A stretch of DNA of 64,000 nucleotides. Source: Closterium sp. NIES-65. Its lineage: Eukaryota; Streptophyta; Zygnematophyceae; Desmidiales; Closteriaceae. The notes beneath the pieces are model-generated. The model made no database searches. It saw nothing but the letters and a program-made list of their open reading frames with translations, and was not told the origin of the DNA. Positions 32,789-43,688 of this stretch are shown one piece after another. Position 1 is the stretch's first letter. Each line of letters begins with the position of its first letter. Location: NCBI GenBank assembly GCA_948144175.1, contig CANXME010000213.1, positions 1,798,001-1,862,000 on the forward strand, written 5' to 3'. The position numbers and the translations under genes are program-made.

Positions 32789-33975
32789 GGCGGAGGTGGA
32801 GGAGGCGGCGGAGGCGGCGGCGGCGGCGGAGGCGGCGGTGGTGGAGCGGGTCGCGACTCTGCACAGAGGAGTGGCGCCGCTGGTGGTCAGCGCCAGCAGC
32901 AGCGGAGTGGTGTGAGTGGTACATTGCGCGTCAGCGCGGTCGGGGTTTTGGTCCCTGCGCTTACGTCCTTCGTACCGGCGAGCGAGCTGGTGAGCAGTGT
33001 GGAGGCCCGCACTCCACCCTGCGCTGCTTTGGTCGCTTGACGGACGCGTGGCGTCGCCAGTTCCCTGAGGCGTCAGAGATCCCTCGCTGGGGAGATCTGT
33101 GTAAGGCCGGGGTTGCTATCTTTGATCTTGACTTTGATGCTATTCTTGCTGCCATGTATGCTGTTGATACTAGTATTGGTGGTAACTGTTACCTGTGTGT
33201 ACCGCCTGACCCGAGCATTGAGGCTGCTGCTCTAGGTACTGGTGAGACTGCTGCTCTAGGTGCTAGTGCGTCTACTACCCCAGGTGCCAGTGCGTGTGCC
33301 GCCCGAGGTGCTGGTGAGTCTGCTCTCTCAAGTACTGCGTCGGCTCAGGCCTTCCACACCTTCACCCTGGACTCAGGTGCGTCCCGCTCCTTCTTTCGAG
33401 ACCGCACCACTCTTACGCCACTCAATCAGCCGGTTGCATTCTCCCTGGCAGACCCCTCTGGGGGTCCTGTCCTTGCTAGCTTCTCCACTGTCCTACCGTG
33501 CCCGGCAGCCCCCTCTGACACCCTGTCTGGTCTCTACCTCCCCTTGTTCTCTACGAACTTGGTGAGTGGAGCGGACCTACAGGATAGGGGGGTTGACCAG
33601 CTCACTCTTGCTAGTCAGCGAGTGACCCACTGCACGTGTCCTCGGATAGGCCGACACTTGGCCGCGTTCACCCGTCGGACAGGGTCGAGCCTGTACACCC
33701 TTACTACTGAGTCTCCTCTGGCTGCTGAGTCTCCCCAGGTTGCTACGTCGAGTCAAGTGTTTGCTACATCGTCCAGGTCTGGTCCTGAGTCTGCTCCCTG
33801 CTCGTGTCGTCTGCTATCCCACCAGACTCTCCTTTGGCACCACCGCCTTGGTCCCCCCTCCTTGCCTCGTCTCCGAGGCATGGCCTCCCGTGTCCTTGTC
33901 TCTGGTCTCCCTCGGTCTCTCCCTCCCCTACCTCCGGGGCCTGGCCCTACCTGCGTCCCCTGCGTCGAGGGGTGA
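32789..33975 (+). pseudogene. A1 Gag Cys/His motif, protease and integrase zinc region
   Basis: Open stretch. It has the atypical motif C-X13-C-X3-H-X4-C (CAYVLRTG...CGGPHSTLRC, near 32955-33025), intact protease TLDSGASRSFFRD (near 33365), GAG-pre-integrase, and LLWHHRLGPPSLPRLRGM with CVPC. The second zinc-binding His of the HHCC motif is Pro (LGPP instead of LGHP in A2 and D). It ends at TGA 33973-33975, where A2 has Gly-Arg-Gln, consistent with CGA to TGA. Confidence 0.87.
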
Positions 33976-34658
33976 CAGCGCGCCGCCCCTTACTCCTCCG
34001 AGGCTCCGCTGCACACTCTCCAGTTGGACGTGTCGGGCCTAGCCTGCGTTAGTGGGCAGGGGCGCGAGCGGTACTTTCTGCTTGTGGTTGACGACTACTC
34101 GCGTTAGACCACAGTCTTCCCCTTGCGTAGCAAGGGTGACGTCACTGAGGTGTTGATCGATTGGATCCGCGCAGCTCGTCTCCAGCTCAGAGAGAGTTTC
34201 GGCTCGGACTTTCCTGTTCTGCGTCTGCACTCGGACAGAGGCGGGGAGTTTTCTGTCGTGCACAGGGCATCCGCCAGACCTTCACGCTTCCGGCCTCTCC
34301 ACAGCAAAATGGGATTGCTGAGCGCCGCATTGGCATGGTCATGGACGTCGCTCGTACGTCCATGATGCATGCAGTTGCCCCCCATTTTCTGTGGCCGTTT
34401 GCGGTTCAGTACACCGCGCATCAGCTCAACATTCAGCCTCGGGTCTCCTTGCCAGAGACCTCCCCCACCTTGCGGTGGACGGGAAAGGCTGGCGATGCGT
34501 CTGCGTTTCGGGTCTGGGGATCTCGGGCGTTTGTCCGCGACTTGTCTGCGGACAAGCTGTCCTCCCGTGCAGTTCCCTGCGTCTTCCTTGGCTTCCCCCC
34601 TGATGCGCCTGGGTGGCAATTTTACCACCCCACCTCGCACCGTGTTCTGTCCTCCTAG
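33976..34658 (+). pseudogene. A1 integrase core
   Basis: LDVSGLAC...RYFLLVVDDYSR, then TAG 34105-34107, TTVFPLRSKGDV, and LHSDRGGEFS near 34240, followed by a frameshift. The catalytic Glu segment is recognisable in another frame (NGIAERRIG near 34310). TAG near 34656 closes the region. Non-functional. Confidence 0.82.
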
Positions 34659-35604
34659 GACGTCACCTTTGACGAGTCGGTGCCTTACTACCGTCTCTTC
34701 CCCTACCGCACTGCGCCTCTCCCCCCACCGCCGCTCTTCCTTGCGCAAAGTCCTCCCCACGTAGACCCCCTCCCCCCTCAGGGTCCTGCCCCGTCAGGTG
34801 TGTCCCAGGTAGACGCAGTCGAGCCTGTCGAGATAGCTGGTGACTCTTGTACTGCTAGAGGTGTTGAGCCTGCGGGTGCCGGGTCTGGGGGTGCTGAGTC
34901 TGGGGGTGCTGAGACTGGGGGTGCTAAGCCTGGGGGTACTGAGTCTTGGGGTGCTGAGCCTGGGGGTGCTGAGCCAGGGGGTGCGGAGCCTGGGGGTGCT
35001 GAGCCTGGGGGTGCTGAGCCTGAGGGTGCTTGGTCTGCTCGTGTGGCCGCCGGTGGTGCTTCCTCGAGGCGGGAGCCGCTCTCTCCACAGGAGCTGCGCG
35101 AGTGGTTTTCCCGCCGCTAGAGACGTGCTCCTGAGACTTGGGGTGCTGCTGGAGCTACTGGAGTTGGTCCTGCTGGAGCTGATGGCGGTGCTGGTGCTAC
35201 TGGAGGTGGAGCTTCAAGGGGTGTTGGCGCTAGTGTTTCTACTGGTGCTGGTGCGGCTGGGGGTGCTGCTGAGGCTGCTGGTGGTGACGGTCCTACTGGA
35301 GTGGGTGTTGCTGGAGCTGGACCTGCTGAGGGTGTTGGCATTGGCGGTACTGCTCGCGTTGGTGCTTTTGAGGGTGCTGGAGTTGGTGCTGTTGGAGCTG
35401 GAGGTGCTGCTGGCGCGGGTGCTGCCGCTGGGGGTACTGGTGCCGTCCTTGCTGGTTCTGGAGGCGCTGCGCGGCCGAGGCCATACTTTGTTCCGTTCCT
35501 TGAGCAAGTTCTTGGTCTTCCGCCCTCTCCTGGTCCTGCTCCTCCCTTAAAGTGTGCACAGCCTGTCCAGTCGCAATCACAGTTACAGCTTGCCTCCCCG
35601 CTAT
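34659..35604 (+). pseudogene. A1 integrase-RT linker with 10-residue repeats
   Basis: Low-complexity coding linker. Proline-rich at first (PLPPPPLFLAQSPP), then about six copies of a GGAEPGGAEP-type repeat (34855-35035), then a Gly/Ala/Val-rich stretch (35130-35480). D has a comparable but non-identical linker at 60240-60560, and A2 has one near 45360-45480. It was interrupted by the TRIM at 35605. Confidence 0.75.
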
Positions 35605-35979
35605 TGTCAGTAGATCTGCACTGTGGATGCCCGATTGATCCTGGAGAGGGTTACAGGCGCGTTCGCCTGGGGGGTTATGGGCGCACTAACTCGCTACTGA
35701 AACAAGCCCTTTTATCCCAATGGTCTAGTGGTTGGGATTCTGACATGGTATCAGAGCAGTCTCGGATTCGAATCCTAGTGTATGCACAAGTAGGCCGTTG
35801 CCACTGTGCTTAGTCCTGGGCCTCCCAGTGTGGGGGGGTGTCAGTAGATCTGCACTGTGGATGCCCGATTGATCCTGGGAAGGGTTACAGGCGCGTTCGC
35901 CTGGGGAGTTATGGGCGCACTGACTCGCTACTGAAACAAGCCCTTTTATCCCAATGGTCTAGTGGTTGGGATTCGTACA
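35605..35979 (+). mobile_element. TRIM: 375-bp terminal-repeat retrotransposon in miniature
   Basis: Two 141-bp direct repeats (35605-35745 and 35839-35979, about 6 differences) begin TGTCAGTAG. The left one ends TTCTGACA, the right one TTCGTACA. An exact 12-nt initiator-Met primer site TGGTATCAGAGC lies at 35746-35757, and a purine tract GTGTGGGGGGG at 35828-35838. Flanks are GCTAT (35600-35604) and GCTAC (35980-35984), 4 of 5 identical. The 93-bp interior has no coding capacity. This is the structure expected of a TRIM inserted in A1. Confidence 0.9.
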
Positions 35980-37024
35980 GCTACCTGCTCCTTCTCCCTA
36001 CACTGGTCCTATAGGAGGTCTTGCTGAGCATCGTGAGCCTTCGTCTCGTCATGCGTCGCCTGTTCGTGCTGCTCGCACTAGTCGTCGTGCTGCGCGTCCG
36101 CGTCCTCCTGCGGTCCCCGGCACACACCAGATGGCACTGCGTCCTTCCACTGCTCCTTTGCGTGTCCTGTTGCCGTCTCCTCCAGAGTCCTCTCTTCCTT
36201 CTCTTGCTGACATGGATTCTGACTCCCTTCGTGCTGCTAGTCCTTCGGTCACGCGCCTTCTTGCTACTGTTGTTACTGACCCTTCCTTTGAGTCCACTGC
36301 TGCGTCTGCTCTAGTTGCTGAGCTTGTCGACTTCACTACTCGCTTCCGTCTAGACTACGCTGCCACTCTCGTTGCCGAGTCTGAGTCTATCTGTCCTCCG
36401 TCCATCGGGGGTGAGTGTGCTCTTAGCACGGACGTCCTTGAGGACAGGCTGGAGGAGTTCCAGTCCTTTGCGGCTACTTTGCCCCATCTCGTGTCCACGC
36501 TGATTGCCCCTGAGGGAGACCCAGATGCACCTGACATCCCGACTCCTCGATCGTACGCTGAGGCGATCGAGGGTCCCTACTCCTCTCAGTGGCAGTCGGC
36601 CATGGACGCAGAGATGGCTTCCTAGAAGTCCACAGGCACCTACGTCGACGAGGATCCCCCACCTGGGGCGAACATCGTCAGTGGCATGTGGATTTTCAGG
36701 GTGAAGGAGCCGCCGGGTTCTCCGCCTGTCTTCAAGGTGCGTTACGTCGCTCGAGGCTTCAGTCAGCGGCAGGGAGTTGACTACTTTCAGACCTTCTCTC
36801 CCACCCCAAAGATTACCACTCTTCGGGTGCTGCTGCACATAGCCGCTCAGCGCGACTACGAGCTTCACTCTCTTGACTTCAGCACAGCTTTCCCGCAGGG
36901 CAGCCTGCACGAGGAGATCTGGCTGCGCCGCCCTTGTGGCTTCACTGGGTCGTTTCCTCCTGGTACCTAGTGGAGCCTCCGGCGGCCAGTCTATAGTCTT
37001 CGCCAGGCGCCCCGTGAGTGGCAC
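35980..37024 (+). pseudogene. A1 reverse transcriptase, first part
   Basis: Linker end, then YAEAIEGPYSSQWQSAMDAEM, broken by TAG at 36623-36625 (A2 has Trp). Then GMWIFRVKEPPGSPPVFKVRY, VARGFSQRQGVDYFQTFSP, and LHSLDFSTAFPQGSLHEEIW, with TAG 36968-36970 (D has Gln) and SLRRPVYSLRQAPREWHD following. It aligns closely with D residues about 1470-1660. Confidence 0.86.
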
Positions 37025-38115
37025 GACACACTGAGGACTACACTTGCGGCTCTTGGGTTTGCTCCTTCTACAGCCGATCCGTCGCTGTTTCTACGCACCG
37101 ACACCTCTTTGCCGCCGTTCTACATCCTCGTGTACGTCGACGACTTGGTCTTTGCCACTGCTGACACTGCTGGACTCGCCCACGTGAAGTCCGAGCTGCA
37201 GAAGAGACACACGTGCACTGACCTGGGTGAACTCCGAAGCTACCTTGGCTTGCAGATCACCCGGGACAGAGCACAGCGCACCATTACCTTGACTCAGTCA
37301 CACATGGTGCAGCAGGTCCTTCAGCGCTTCGACTTCACGTACTCCTCGCCTCAGGCCACTCCTCTGTCTACTCGCCAATCGCTCTCACCTCTGCCTTCAG
37401 ATGAGTCCGTAGGGTCGATGGCTCTTACCCAGAGCTTGCTGGCTGCCTCATGTACCTGATGACCTGCACACGACCTGACCTTGCATACCCTCTTAGCATC
37501 TTAGCACGCTATGTTGTTTCTGGGAGACACAGACTAGAGCACATGGCTGCTGCGAAGAGGGTGTTGCGCTACTTGTGCAGTACGTCGGGCATGGGGCTAG
37601 TGCTTGGAGGGCGACGTGGAGTAGTCCTCACAGGTCACGCAGACGCTTCTTGGGCGGATGACCAGGCTCTACAGCGGTCGTCACAGGGTTACACCTTCAG
37701 CCTTGGCTCCGGCTCTGTTTCGTGGCGGTCTACCTGCTCGTCTTCTGTTCTCTGCTCCAGCTGTGAGGCTGAGATCTACGCAGGGGCCATGGCTGCACAG
37801 GAGCTACGCTGGCTCACCTGCCTGCTGACTGACCTAGGAGAGCCGCCTCGTTCTCCTCCAATTCTGTACGTAGACAACAAGGCCATGCTGGCCTTGTGTC
37901 GGGAGCACAGACTGGAGCACAGAACGAAGCACATTTCTCTCCGCTTCTTCCTGGCTCGTAAGCTGCAGCAGTGTGGTCAGCTCCGTCTTGCGTACGTGGC
38001 CTCTGAGGCCAACACTGCTGATATATTCACCAAGGCCCTTCCGCCTTGTGATCATCAGCGCTTCTGTACTTTGCTAGGTCTTGTGCCTACCTGGCCTCAC
38101 TTGCTCACTTCTTGA
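37025..38115 (+). pseudogene. A1 reverse transcriptase end and RNase H
   Basis: Contains PPFYILVYVDDLVFATAD (catalytic YVDD near 37132) and LGELRSYLGLQITRDRAQRT. A frameshift near 37440 moves the frame into MYLMTCTRPDLAYPLS. RNase H is then open to the end (HADASWADD, SSSCEAEIY, VDNKAMLAL, ANTADIFTKALPPCDH). The stop is at 38113-38115. Catalytic residues are intact in this last frame. Confidence 0.87.
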
Positions 38116-38314
38116 TCTTGTTTGTACTGTCCTCTTTCTATACCTGCAGTTGCTTGTTTACCTTTATATATATGATCTTGCATGTGAACTGGCCTTGTGG
38201 CCTTACTCTTGTGCTCGGACTGTGTGGTGACTTTGTGATCCACCTTGAGCTTGCTTTGCTTTGCTTGATTGGTCTTGTGACCACTTGTTCTCCCCCACTT
38301 TGCCCATGGGGGTG
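38116..38314 (+). other. A1 3' untranslated region with conserved block and purine tract
   Basis: 38211-38252 contains GTGTGGTGAC, TTGTGATCCACC and GAGCTT, shared with D, A2 and F. It is flanked by two small perfect hairpins with TTGT loops (GGCC-TTGT-GGCC near 38191, GGTC-TTGT-GACC near 38272). The purine tract CATGGGGGTG (38305-38314) abuts the 3' LTR. Confidence 0.8.
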
Positions 38315-38445
38315 TGTCATAACATTATAACTTATACATTTGTGTAGGCTGTAGTGGGGTAGCCCATAAGGGGTACAACCCAATTAGGGTTAGTACTTGT
38401 ACCCAACAGTTTCATAGTTCATTCATCCATTCTCATTTCTCGTCA
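38315..38445 (+). repeat. A1 3' LTR
   Basis: 131 bp, TGTCATAACA to TTCTCGTCA, followed by TSD GACTG. Confidence 0.95.
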
Positions 38446-41070
38446 GACTGTACCCCTGCTGTTGCCTCCTGATCGATCGGCTCACCTATTTGGTGCTCCC
38501 TATCGGCGACGGCTTCCGGTCCTGGTCGACGAGCTAGGCGCCGTGTCGACCGCCGGCGATGCCACTGGTCAAAGCCACAGGAGACGCCTCAAGGCTCCCC
38601 TCATCGCCGGTGGCCGACAAAGGTGTCGACGCATGTCGATCTGCAACAGGGGAGGGAGGATGAAGAATAGGGGGAGGTGCAAGAACCTTCACAACATCCT
38701 CATCAGCAGGCTCGTCGACTTCCGCAAGCAGTGGGACCGTCACTATCGAGGTGTCCGTCGGCAGGTGTGCATGCGTCCGCCCTGACATCGGCCCATACGT
38801 GGCCTTTCACACCTCAAGCGATAGCATCTTGTAGTAGATCACCTCGAGCGATGTGACCACCTTGTTGTTCGTCACTTCGAGCATCTCCCAGCCCTTGCTC
38901 TCCAGCGACACACAAAGTTGAAGCCCCCAACAAGCTTTCGGCGCTAGCTTCCCACAGCGCTGCTACTCGGGAATCATGAACTGCACCATGCAGCCCCACA
39001 TCTACGCCAGTGTGAGGTCAGTCTTCCCGGTCAGCAGCTGGTATGACATCGTCCCCGGTGGCGTCTTCAACCGCTCCCAGATAGCTTGTCGAACAGCGAG
39101 GTGCCACCACTGGTGCTATACGCCCATGTGTAGCAGCATCGTCCGCACAGACTCGACGACCGTGCGCATCTCCCGCTCAGCCATGTTGTTTTGCTGCGGG
39201 GTGTAGTGGCACGTCAAGTCGTGAACGATGCCTTTCCCGTTGACGAAGTCGATAAACGCCTTCTCAAGGAACTCCCCTACTCAGACAGAGCGGAGCGATA
39301 GCACCGACTTCTTTGTCTGTCGCTCTACTAGCACCAGCCACAGTTGGTATTCCCGCAGCACATCGCTCTTCTTAGCGACCAGCATTGCCCACTCGAACCG
39401 AGTGTGGCAATCCTTCAGCAGCAGGAAGTGCAAGCTGCCGTCTTTGGCAGCCACCCGAAATGGCCCGCACAAGTGAATGTGCACGACAGACAGCGCCTCC
39501 TCGGCGTCCGAGCCCTTGTCAGGGAAGGTGTGCCGTGCGAGCTTTCCTCCGACGCACGAGACACACGGCGGGTCTACTCCGGTCGACGATGTGATGTCGA
39601 GCTCAGTAGCAACTTCATGCTTCGCCGAGCTCTTGATCGCGCCGACCTCGACGTGCGCGAGCCTCGCATGCAACCGGTCAGAGGTAGAATTTGTCGCCGA
39701 GACGATGGTACGCAAAGCCACCATCTCGGTCAAGGCGACCACGTCAAGCAGGGGCGAAGGTCAGTGCAGATGACTCGTCTGGTGTAGCGCGCTCGAGCGA
39801 GCACCTCCGTGGTCGCAGCGACAAGCAGCATCTCATTGCGAGGTGCACTCCACTCTCCTTCAGTTGGCCAGCTGACAGATGGTTCTCCTCTACGCCCGTA
39901 ACGTAAAGCACGTCGGGGATGAGGACCTACTTCCGGGCCTCCCCTTGCAGAGTGATGGTTCTGCGACCCTCGACACGCTGCAGCGCCCCGTTGAATCTAC
40001 CCAAATGCTTCACGCCGTTGCTCAGCGCCATGTCTACGAAGACCGCCTTCGTCCCCATTAGGTGATGGGAGGAATCGCTGATGAGCAGCGCTACCATTGG
40101 GTTGGCCTGCACAGCTACCGCCACCGCCTGGAAGTCCTCGCCAGCCTCCGATGTCAGTGAGACTGTCGACTCCACCACGCTGACTATCGAGCACGACACC
40201 TCCTCGTCGCCTCGGCCCTTGCCGCTGGAGTTGTCGACGTCCTTCGTTGACGACGTCTTCTTCGACGTCTGCTTCGTTGCGCGGCTTTGGATCTCGACGG
40301 GGGCGACGGCTGGTCGACCGGCCACGGCCTCCCTTGGTGTCGTCCTCGTCGTTATCGTCGCGGTCGGAAAGGTGGTTGGGGTCGTGGCAGATTCAGCACT
40401 TCCGCCGTCGACCACCACCTCCACAGCCCTTGTCCCGCGTCGACCTCTTCTTGTCGACATCCTTCATCGACTACCCACCTCCGCTACCACCTCTGCCCGT
40501 CTTCCCGCGCTGCCCTTGCTACTAATTCAGCTTGGTCAGCCCGGCGACCTCCAGCTCAGGTTCTATCAACTCCCTCCATGTGATGAGGTCTCGTCGACCT
40601 TGCAGCGGTGCGATGGTAATCCGGTCCGACGAGAACTTGAAGTAGCCATACGCCAGTGCAATCCCACCCGCCATCACGTGCGTCATCGCCGAAAGCCCTC
40701 CATCACTTCGTAGGGGAGAGCGATGTCAACCATCAACGTCGGCACGCAAGCTGCCTACAGCCACCGTCGACCGCTGCACTTGCGCCTGAGTCCTGTCGAC
40801 GCCACCATCGACCTTGATCACCCCTCTCTGTTTCGTGCCTTCGCTGCCGCTGACTCGTGCACCAGTGTCGACCTCGTCGTTGACGCCACCTTCGTTTCGT
40901 ACCGGTCGAGGAGATGCAGGACGGGAAGGGTGTTCCATCGCCCACTACGACTGGATGCCCAACTCAATGATCAGCAAGGGGATTGTCCCGTACTCACCAT
41001 TCGCGAGACGTTTCCTTGCATCAGCCAAGCATGCCTCCAAGGTGTCCACTACACCCGCATCACCTACGGG
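38446..41070 (-). pseudogene. B3 integrase, protease and gag remnants
   Basis: Minus-strand homology to B1 18100-21320. Linker (38446-38800), integrase C-terminal and core segments (CRTDTSIVTVPL region, HLCGPFRVAAKDGSLHFLL at about 39450), GAG-pre-integrase (RLHARLAHV...CVSCVGGKLARHTF), protease decayed to VALLISDSSHHLMG (DSG lost), basic Gag region, and Gag N-terminus near 40720-41060. About 540 bp of gag between the knuckle and the TWRESIEPQ segment are missing at about 40525. The frame is heavily shifted. Confidence 0.82.
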
Positions 41071-42030
41071 CACTTGCACATTCACGGGAGAAGTTGGCAA
41101 GAGTTTAACTAGCAAAGTTGGAACTAAAGAATGATTGAACAATCAACGACAACAATGACTACATCAGGCACCTAGAAACTCTGCAGCTAGCCTGGTCGAC
41201 CGCCAGCACAGCTTGGTCGACCGCCAGCCAGCGTTGCATATAGGAGCCGTGCCAACACTGCAGAAAGGCGACGTTCCAACACTGCAGGTCGACGGCGTGC
41301 CAACGCTACAGCAGAGCGGCTGTCCAGCGTTGCCCCGTAGAAGAGAGCTATGCGCACGCTCATAAGTGTGCGCAGATGATTGGCCCAACTTGCATCGTTG
41401 TGCATCCATCGGCTGTTGTCCGCGCTTAACAAGCCACATCGACTTCGGGATGCTAACCCGAAGTCGCCTTCGTCATCGCGACCTCGACGACGTTCGCATG
41501 CCTCCGCGGAACTCGTCGAGCAGGTTACCCGGTCAACCTGGACACCCTCATGTGCTTTGGTCGACCACCAAGTGCCCCTGGTCGACAACCGGGTCCGTCT
41601 GGTCGACCATCGGGTCCCTCTATTTGACCCCGGCTCCCGTCGAGCTACCCTCTTGTCGACGGACCCCTTCCGTCAACCAGAACTGTCAGATGTTGTCGCA
41701 GAGCTCCCCTTGTTGATCATTGCTCAGTTGTCAGGTCGAAAGACTGCTTCGTCGACCTCCCAGTCGAACTGCAGGTCGACAGACTACTTCGTCGACCTCC
41801 CGGTCGAACTGCCCCTCTTGGTCGACAGCCCACCCGTCGCCCAGACAAGTCAGTTGGAGTTGTCGAGCTCCCTGGTCGATAGCAACAACACAGCAGTCCC
41901 CTGCAGCTTGACGAAGCCTGTCGAGCAGCTCTCCCACTTTGAACGGTTTAGGCTGCTACTCTCGTACATCCAACCAAGTCGTCGACGTTGCCCAAGCGAG
42001 GGCGGGGCCATCAATCCATTCCTGTTAACA
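41071..42030 (-). repeat. B3 5' LTR fragment
   Basis: Homologous to 27985-28819 but 960 bp, longer because of internal duplications (for example the CAGGTCGACAGACTACTTC segment near 41770). Its inner edge is fused directly to gag (41070), so about 95 bp of LTR plus primer site and leader are gone. It ends CCTGTTAACA. Confidence 0.82.
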
Positions 42031-42209
42031 ACGTCAACCACGCGTGAAGATTTACAGTGAATATTGTGATTTACGCAATTTCTGTATGCGAGCCGTCAAT
42101 TACGGCACAACCAGTAAGTTTCGGTTTCATACAAAACTGATACAAGAACCTAAAATACAGATGTAATGGGGAAAACACCTCCGATTTGATCTATCAGACG
42201 AAATCATAA
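42031..42209. other. Unassigned 179-bp spacer
   Basis: AT-richer sequence between B3 and the A2 LTR. I see no coding potential and no repeat within the window. It may be old flank of the gypsy element or host DNA. Confidence 0.5.
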
Positions 42210-42345
42210 TGTCGAGAGAGTTTAGGAGAAGTGAGTTTGTAAGGTCTAGGATGGGGTAAAAGCAAGAGTGTCGAGGTGAAACCTATACCCCCTAAGGCTA
42301 GCCCCTATGTAGCCTAGACAATTTAATACACATATATGTTTGACA
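42210..42345 (-). repeat. A2 3' LTR (probable)
   Basis: In element sense it starts TGTCAAACATATATG and ends CTCTCTCGACA, 136 bp. It carries the TAGGCTACATAGGGGCTAG and GGGGGTATAGG equivalents of the A1/D motifs. The outer boundary is inferred, as no partner or TSD is available. The purine tract CTATGTGGGTG lies at 42346-42356. Confidence 0.7.
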
Positions 42346-42439
42346 CACCCACATAGGCGAAGTGGGGGATAGCCAGAGCAAACAATGGTTACAAGACTGG
42401 TCAAGAGAAGAACAATGCAAAGCAAGCTCAGGGTGGATC

Positions 42440-42681
42440 TGTCAGAATTTATATATGTAACTGCCTGTAGCTATAGTTAGTGTAGTTATTATAAACTTTG
42501 TTAGGTGGTGCACCTTCTTTGTTCACATGCTATATGTTCTTGCAAACCTATAGTGAACACACCCATTCCCAACTTTCTCCATACCCTTGCCTTGGCACAA
42601 CCCACTCGATCCTCCTTGGCCTAGGCTACTAAGCCTGGGCCTTCTTAACTCTCATTTACTCTTAGAACTCGTTCTTTAACA
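42440..42681 (+). repeat. E 5' LTR
   Basis: 242 bp, TGTCAGAATT to TTCTTTAACA. Contains the stretch TATATATGTAAC near its start. Confidence 0.93.
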
Positions 42682-42789
42682 TGGGTTCAGAGCGTGTTTC
42701 GTCCTGGCCTGTGGGCCCGCCTTATGCTTCCGCTGCTATTTTTCCGGTCGCGCGCCTAGGGCGCGTGGCAATTTTCATCTTGTCCCGCC

Positions 42790-43135
42790 CCCGGGTCGCG
42801 AGTGACACCTTCTCTGCCCGTCGCGCGCCCCGTGGCACGCGACGGTGCCCTAAACTTGCCCGTCGTGCGCCCCGTGGCACGCGACGGTGCCCTGCTCGTC
42901 GTGCGCCCCGAGGCATACGACGGTGCCCTAAACTTGAACTTGCCCGTCGTGCGCCCCGTGGCACGCGACGGTGCTCTGCTCGTCGTGCACCCCGTGGCAT
43001 GCGCGACGGTGCCCTTGAGCCGCCGCAAAACCGCCCCTGGCGCCTGCGACGGTGTCCTGAACCGCCCAGTACCCGCCCCTGGCGCACTCGGCGGTGGCTC
43101 TGCTTCACCCCGCGCCTGCACTCCCTGCAGCCGCC
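42790..43135 (+). repeat. E leader tandem repeats, about 45-bp unit
   Basis: Repeats built on GTCGTGCGCCCCGTGGCACG and GCGACGGTGCCCT. A 262-codon frame spans them but consists of RRAPRGTRRCP repeats and low-complexity residues, so I do not call it a gene. Confidence 0.75.
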
Positions 43136-43688
43136 CCTGACCTACCTGCGCCGACCCTACGTAGCCGCTCTGTGGCTTTCTTCCCGCCCACCCTCTCCTC
43201 CTTCGTCTCCCTGCAGCCGTGGGGGGGAGGGTATGGGGGTGGCAGGTGTTGGAGTGTTGGGTAGTGTGCTCCCCTTCCCCTCCTCCTCCTTTCGTTCCCA
43301 CTGCTGCAGCTGCCGCTGGGGGGGAGGGTGTGAGGGTGTGGGGGAGCTGGGGGAGTGGCACTGGGGTGGCGGGTGTGAGACCATCCAGCAGCCATCCCTC
43401 CACCTCTCCTCTCTTCCCCCCTCTGCTGCTCCTGCAGCAGTGTGGGGGGGAGGGGGAGGGGGAGGGTGAGGAGATGGATGGGGTGACCAGCTAGAGCCAG
43501 CCCGCCTCCTCACTCTCCCTGCTGCCCCTCCTGTGGTTGGGGGGGAGAGGGTAAGGGGGTGGCAGGAATTGCTTGCTCTACCTTTGCTGCTGTACCTACT
43601 CTGTTACCGTACCTGCTGTTGCTGTTGCTTGTGTACCCCTGCAGGTTGTGTTCTGCACAAACTCCTGCTGCAGGCAGTTATGGGGGAG

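Larger units (their letters stand above)
30736..38445 (+). mobile_element. Copia LTR retrotransposon A1 (plus), short-LTR clade, hosting a TRIM
   Basis: 131-bp LTRs (30736-30866 and 38315-38445) differ at 4 sites (about 3%). The TSD is GACTG (30731-30735 and 38446-38450), inside B3. The order is primer site, GC-rich leader, gag, protease, integrase, Pro/Gly linker with TRIM, RT, RNase H, conserved 3' block, purine tract. Domain order and spacing match element D, but many stops and frameshifts make it inactive. Confidence 0.95.
27891..42030 (-). mobile_element. Copia B3 (minus), decayed B-family copy hosting A1
   Basis: Left LTR 27891-28819 (929 bp) and a right LTR fragment 41071-42030 bracket RNase H/RT (28916-30592) and integrase-gag (38446-41070), all minus. 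Flanks GCGTC (27886-27890) and ACGTC (42031-42035) match at 4 of 5 bases. The primer site, leader and the outer ~95 bp of the right LTR are deleted, as are about 540 bp of gag and about 400 bp of pol. It is a distinct, older subfamily of B, with LTRs containing TAGGCACAAACTACTAAGAG near the inner edge. It is strongly decayed. Confidence 0.85.

Noticed and set aside
35714-35790. Functional tRNA gene
   Set aside because: A and B boxes are spaced like a tRNA, but acceptor and T stems do not pair; kept only as a tRNA-like motif within the TRIM.
35605-35979. Cassandra-type TRIM carrying 5S rRNA
   Set aside because: No resemblance of the 141-bp repeat to the conserved 5S rRNA internal promoter.
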